From: Trichomonas vaginalis G3
Lineage: Eukaryota > Parabasalia > Trichomonadida > Trichomonadidae
Assembly (NCBI RefSeq): GCF_026262505.1
Contig: NC_067205.1
Coordinates: forward strand, 930,001 to 994,000
DNA length: 64,000 bases
Direction: 5' to 3'
The notes below the pieces were generated by a model, which worked only from the letters and a program-made list of their open reading frames with translations, was not told the DNA's origin and did no database searches. Made by a program: the position numbers and the translations under genes. Numbering within the stretch: position 1 is the first letter of the stretch; each line of letters opens with the position of its first letter. This document shows positions 61,201 to 64,000 of the stretch, piece by piece.

Positions 61201-61648
61201 TCGATCATCGTTTTTAAATCAAGTTCAAGTGAAATTTCATAAAATTTTCATATGCCTCTTATAGTTATGATGATTGAATTCAATTTCATGGAAAATTGAA
61301 ATTTGAAGGGAAAATAATCGAATTTCTCCTTTTGATTTCAAATTTCCTGATTAATATTTCTGTATTTATGTTTTTACAATATATTTCTAAAAAATAAGTG
61401 ATGTGAGATAAAAAAATTATCTTTAACCGTCATTTTTGTTTTAAAATTCTAAAACCGATAGTTCTCAAAAATTGAATTGATCACTATTCATTTATTGTTT
61501 AAGGATTTATGATTTCAATTGACTATTGAAGGAATTTGAGATTTTTTTTGATAAATTTCCTTTTCAAAAATCGGAACTGATGATTCACGATCAACCATCT
61601 ATCAACACCTTAGTAAGAATACATGTATAGCATTATCATTGTTATGTC
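61201..61648. other. Intergenic, AT-rich
   Basis: About 450 bases between RidA and the start of the Polinton-like element; nothing recognised. Confidence 0.4.
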
Positions 61649-61909
61649 AAAAAAAAAAAAAAAAAAAAGGGAGTGGGGCTTCCAGGGGCTGCGCCCCTTC
61701 TAGCCCCTGAAGATGTTTAGTATAAATGAAGTTCTTATATACGGGTCTTCCAGGAGCTTTTCACAAAATATATATGTTTTCATGTTTTGTCAAGACTTCT
61801 TCGTAAAATCAGACAAAAATAATGTTTAGGGTAGAAGGTTAGATATAACCTCTTTTCTAACCTCTTTTCTACCCTCTTGAATTTTCAAGACTTCTTCGTA
61901 CATATTTTG

Positions 61910-61929
61910 TCACTTTTCTGTCACTTTTT
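61910..61929 (+). promoter_or_regulatory. Double initiator-like TCACTTTT
   Basis: Two TGTCACTTTT copies 11 bases apart, about 30-50 bases before the methyltransferase start. They match host initiators, so the element appears to use host-type promoters. Confidence 0.55.
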
Positions 61930-61958
61930 GGGGTAAAAACATTTTTATTAAATATAAA

Positions 61959-62777
61959 ATGAATTTCACAAAACCACCGTTACCCTTCTTTGGAAATAAG
62001 AGTAGATGTAAAGATATTCTATTGAGAGAACTTAAGAAACTACCGAATGGTCTAACATTTGTAGATTTGTTCGGTGGAAGTTTCTATATATCCCATTTGT
62101 GCCATACTGTATTTCCTGACTCAAAGATTATATGCAATGACTTCGACAACTATATGAACCGTCTCAAACATATTCCAGACACTAACAAAATATTGAAAGA
62201 GTTAAAAGAAAAGATACCTATAGGTAAGATGGAACGTATACCATTAGATAAGAAAGATATTGTGAGAGAGGTTTTGAAAAAAGCAGAATATATAGACTGG
62301 GATAGTATATCTGCTAGACTATTATATAGTGGTGCTATAAGAGTTCATGACATTGAAACACTTATGTCAAAAGTTTTATATCTTAACTATACAAATGTTT
62401 TCAAAGAGGACATAGAAAAATATATTGAGGGTATAGAGTTTGTGAGATGTCATTGGACAGATTTGTATGAAAAATATAAAGACAAGGAAAATGTTTTCTT
62501 TATAGTGGACCCGCCGTTCTATAACACATGGGATTTTCAATACCAAGTAGACTGGACTTTGAGAGACTCTTTAGAAACTTTAGACGTTTTACATAACCAT
62601 CCATGCTTTTACTTTACATCCGATAAAAGTGGTTTGGAAACCGTTATGAGATGGTTAGAGGACATACATGACTATGAGTTTATATATGACAAGATAGAAT
62701 ATGAGAGAGGTCCTATAAACTGGAGAAAGTGTCATAACAAAGAAATTTTATTAGTAAGTAAATGTGGTTTGAAATAG
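61959..62777 (+). CDS. D12-class DNA adenine-N6 methyltransferase (element gene)
   Basis: 272 residues from ATG 61959. The SAM-binding motif appears early (PFFGNKSRCKD, then FVDLFGGSFYIS), and the catalytic DPPF motif (variant of DPPY) lies at about residue 185 in FIVDPPFYN. This order is that of the Dam/D12 class. Part of the Polinton-like element; its likely role is modification of element DNA. Confidence 0.85.
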   Translation: MNFTKPPLPFFGNKSRCKDILLRELKKLPNGLTFVDLFGGSFYISHLCHTVFPDSKIICNDFDNYMNRLKHIPDTNKILKELKEKIPIGKMERIPLDKKDIVREVLKKAEYIDWDSISARLLYSGAIRVHDIETLMSKVLYLNYTNVFKEDIEKYIEGIEFVRCHWTDLYEKYKDKENVFFIVDPPFYNTWDFQYQVDWTLRDSLETLDVLHNHPCFYFTSDKSGLETVMRWLEDIHDYEFIYDKIEYERGPINWRKCHNKEILLVSKCGLK

Positions 62778-62893
62778 GACTACTTGTTTTAGGTTTTTTC
62801 CATTGTGTCATTTACTTATTTGACGTGGCAGAAAGATATAGAGAATATGAAGATGAACCAATGCCTGCAAATGTCCAGTATATGTACTCGTAA
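62762..62893 (+). CDS. Small membrane protein (element gene)
   Basis: 43 residues from ATG 62762, overlapping the methyltransferase end by 16 bases in another frame. MWFEIGLLVLGFFHCVIYLF is a single hydrophobic helix, followed by a charged tail. Too short to assign; reported because of tight spacing in the compact element. Confidence 0.4.
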   Translation: MWFEIGLLVLGFFHCVIYLFDVAERYREYEDEPMPANVQYMYS

Positions 62894-62916
62894 GAGATAT
62901 TTTTATCTAATATTAA

Positions 62917-63279
62917 ATGGACGCACAGAACTTAGCGAATGCACAGCAACCTGGACAACCAAACCCAGAGAATATTCCAAATGAAGTTAGAATACAAACT
63001 GCAATGGCAAACTATGGTCAAGTGCCAACAGATGTACAAATGCAAACTGCCATGTCAAATGACGCTGCGTTAGGCTTACCACCATGGTATGCAAATATGA
63101 GATGGAAAGAGTTTTATACAAACCCTGAAGTGGGATATAAACAACTTTATGCAGATGACGCGAACACAGGAGTTGACCCAGAATATGTTTTCTACCAGAG
63201 GAGAAACAGAATGTATGAGCTCCAGTTAAAGAATGCTATGGAACTCAACAGGAAACGTAAGAGACTAGGCGGACATTAG
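62917..63279 (+). CDS. Small N/Q-rich protein (element gene)
   Basis: 120 residues from ATG 62917. It contains two near-repeats (RIQTAMANYGQVP and QMQTAMSNDAALG) and a basic end ELNRKRKRLGGH. Function unknown; position suggests a structural or minor virion-type component. Confidence 0.5.
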   Translation: MDAQNLANAQQPGQPNPENIPNEVRIQTAMANYGQVPTDVQMQTAMSNDAALGLPPWYANMRWKEFYTNPEVGYKQLYADDANTGVDPEYVFYQRRNRMYELQLKNAMELNRKRKRLGGH

Positions 63280-63297
63280 ATTTTTACATATAGTAAA

Positions 63298-63540
63298 ATG
63301 GGTTTCTTCAGTAAGATAGGAAACTTCTTTCGAAATGTTGGAAGAGGTATATGGAATGGAATAAAAACCGTCGGAAGAGGAATTTGGAACGGTGTCAAAA
63401 ATATTGGTAAAAGAGTAGGTCAGTTCGTTGGTATTATACCTAAAGACCCTGAACCAGAAGAACAAGCTCCTGTTATACAACAGCCTGAACCTGCACCACA
63501 GTCTAGTTGGCAACCAAATCCAACACCTCAACCGTATTAA
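63298..63540 (+). CDS. Small amphipathic-helix protein (element gene)
   Basis: 80 residues from ATG 63298. FRNVGRGIWNGIKTVGRGIW is a repeated amphipathic helix rich in G, W, K and R, followed by a P/Q-rich tail. Such helices occur in membrane-active minor capsid proteins of the wider Polinton/adenovirus-like group, which is a guess here. Confidence 0.5.
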   Translation: MGFFSKIGNFFRNVGRGIWNGIKTVGRGIWNGVKNIGKRVGQFVGIIPKDPEPEEQAPVIQQPEPAPQSSWQPNPTPQPY

Positions 63541-63544
63541 AAAA

Positions 63545-64000
63545 TTATATTTTTACCGTTCGATAGTAGTTGTATATGAAACTAAGTTCTAAGTAAAACG
63601 CATGGTATAATGGAATTATTCTCTTTCTTCCATCTGTTGTAAACCATACTTGAAAGTCTGAAATACTTCCACTTGGTGGTTCATATAGCTTTGTAGGTTT
63701 TTCGTAAAAGTCATTTGCCAAGCATAAAAAAGAGTTTTGGGCGCCAGAAAATGAAGCATGAACTATAATAGCAGCTGGGTCGAAAACATCTTTAAATAAA
63801 TATGGTTCATCTCTTGCATATCGACTGTAAATATTTGCTAAAGGAAGTTCGACTTTCTGATTTAACATTCTTTGCAAATAATACCATGACATTGCAGTGA
63901 ATTCTGTATATATTTGTTCGTCTTTCTTTGGATTGTCTTCGTAGATTTGAAATGACACTTGTGAATTTTGTTTGTCATATACAATTCTCACATAAAGTGT
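63545..64000 (-). CDS. Element gene of unknown function, continues past window end
   Basis: The frame is open to the right edge of the window, so the start is outside. About 150 residues are visible and include a beta-rich stretch (SISDFQVWFTTDGRKRIIPL). It is convergent with the preceding gene. Could be a structural component of the element; not recognised. Confidence 0.45.
   Translation of the reverse strand, partial: TLYVRIVYDKQNSQVSFQIYEDNPKKDEQIYTEFTAMSWYYLQRMLNQKVELPLANIYSRYARDEPYLFKDVFDPAAIIVHASFSGAQNSFLCLANDFYEKPTKLYEPPSGSISDFQVWFTTDGRKRIIPLYHAFYLELSFIYNYYRTVKI

Larger units (their letters stand above)
61649..64000 (+). mobile_element. Maverick/Polinton-like element, left part only
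   Basis: The left edge is probably at or near the A20 run (61649-61668) followed by the GC-rich foldback GGGGCT...AGCCCC (61675-61707). Next come a D12-type DNA adenine methyltransferase, small structural-type proteins and an oppositely oriented gene that continues past the window end. Compact spacing and shared style separate these genes from the host genes. Mavericks are very abundant in trichomonad genomes. The visible 2.3 kb shows no breaks, so the copy may be fairly young, but most of the element is outside the window and the family assignment is by content. Confidence 0.55.

Overview
The window looks like nuclear DNA of a parabasalid protist, most likely a Tritrichomonas species (T. foetus or a close relative). 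The reasons are: AT-rich DNA with long intronless genes on both strands and short UTRs; start codons preceded within about 15-40 bases by a TCACTTTT element, which fits the trichomonad initiator (Inr) consensus TCAYW; a gene with an initiator-binding-domain fold like trichomonad IBP39; a Tvmar-like mariner; a Maverick/Polinton-like element; and lineage-typical families (TKL-like kinase with helical repeats, K/E-rich proteins, beta-helix surface-like proteins). The species name is inference; no search was run.

Layout. 1-20.3 kb is gene-dense: a Gln-rich protein cut by the window start, a membrane-anchored protein, a RING E3-like protein, a lectin-like gene split by a transposable element just after its start codon, an ARM-like protein, an Hsp20, a beta-helix protein, a hemolysin III/PAQR membrane protein, a broken PP2A B56-like gene and a 1785-residue helical-repeat giant (Furry-like guess). 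Two inverted copies of a beta-helix gene fragment (1.7-2.8 kb and 19.2-20.3 kb) bracket this block.

20.3-35.8 kb is a 15 kb gene desert and the strangest part of the window. It holds a short array of AGACGACAAT/Inr-like repeats, a 2.68 kb element with perfect 17-bp terminal inverted repeats, a run of long imperfect stem-loops resembling small-RNA precursors (two of them share a 10-nt loop over compensated stems), and about 55 near-identical copies of a 133-bp satellite in which every unit encodes two hairpins. Two diverged 71-nt inverted copies of one conserved sequence flank the hairpins and the satellite.

35.8-61.2 kb is again gene-rich: an initiator-binding-domain protein, a TKL-like kinase with a mariner 24 bp upstream of its start, a UGGT-like protein lacking the catalytic DxD, an unknown protein, a coiled-coil protein, an Rrp6-like protein lacking its DEDD residues, tRNA-Lys(CUU), a 989-residue K/E-rich protein, a WD40-like protein, a DENN-like protein, a CLN3/battenin homologue, a tubby-like protein and a RidA protein. 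From about 61.65 kb to the end is the left part of a Maverick/Polinton-like element that runs out of the window.

A family of TTAA-flanked elements with GGGTSCAC ends recurs four times (4.9-5.9, 20.3, 44.2-45.2 and 49.3 kb), each time at the edge of, or inside, a gene. Most genes look independently transcribed; there is no sign of operons.
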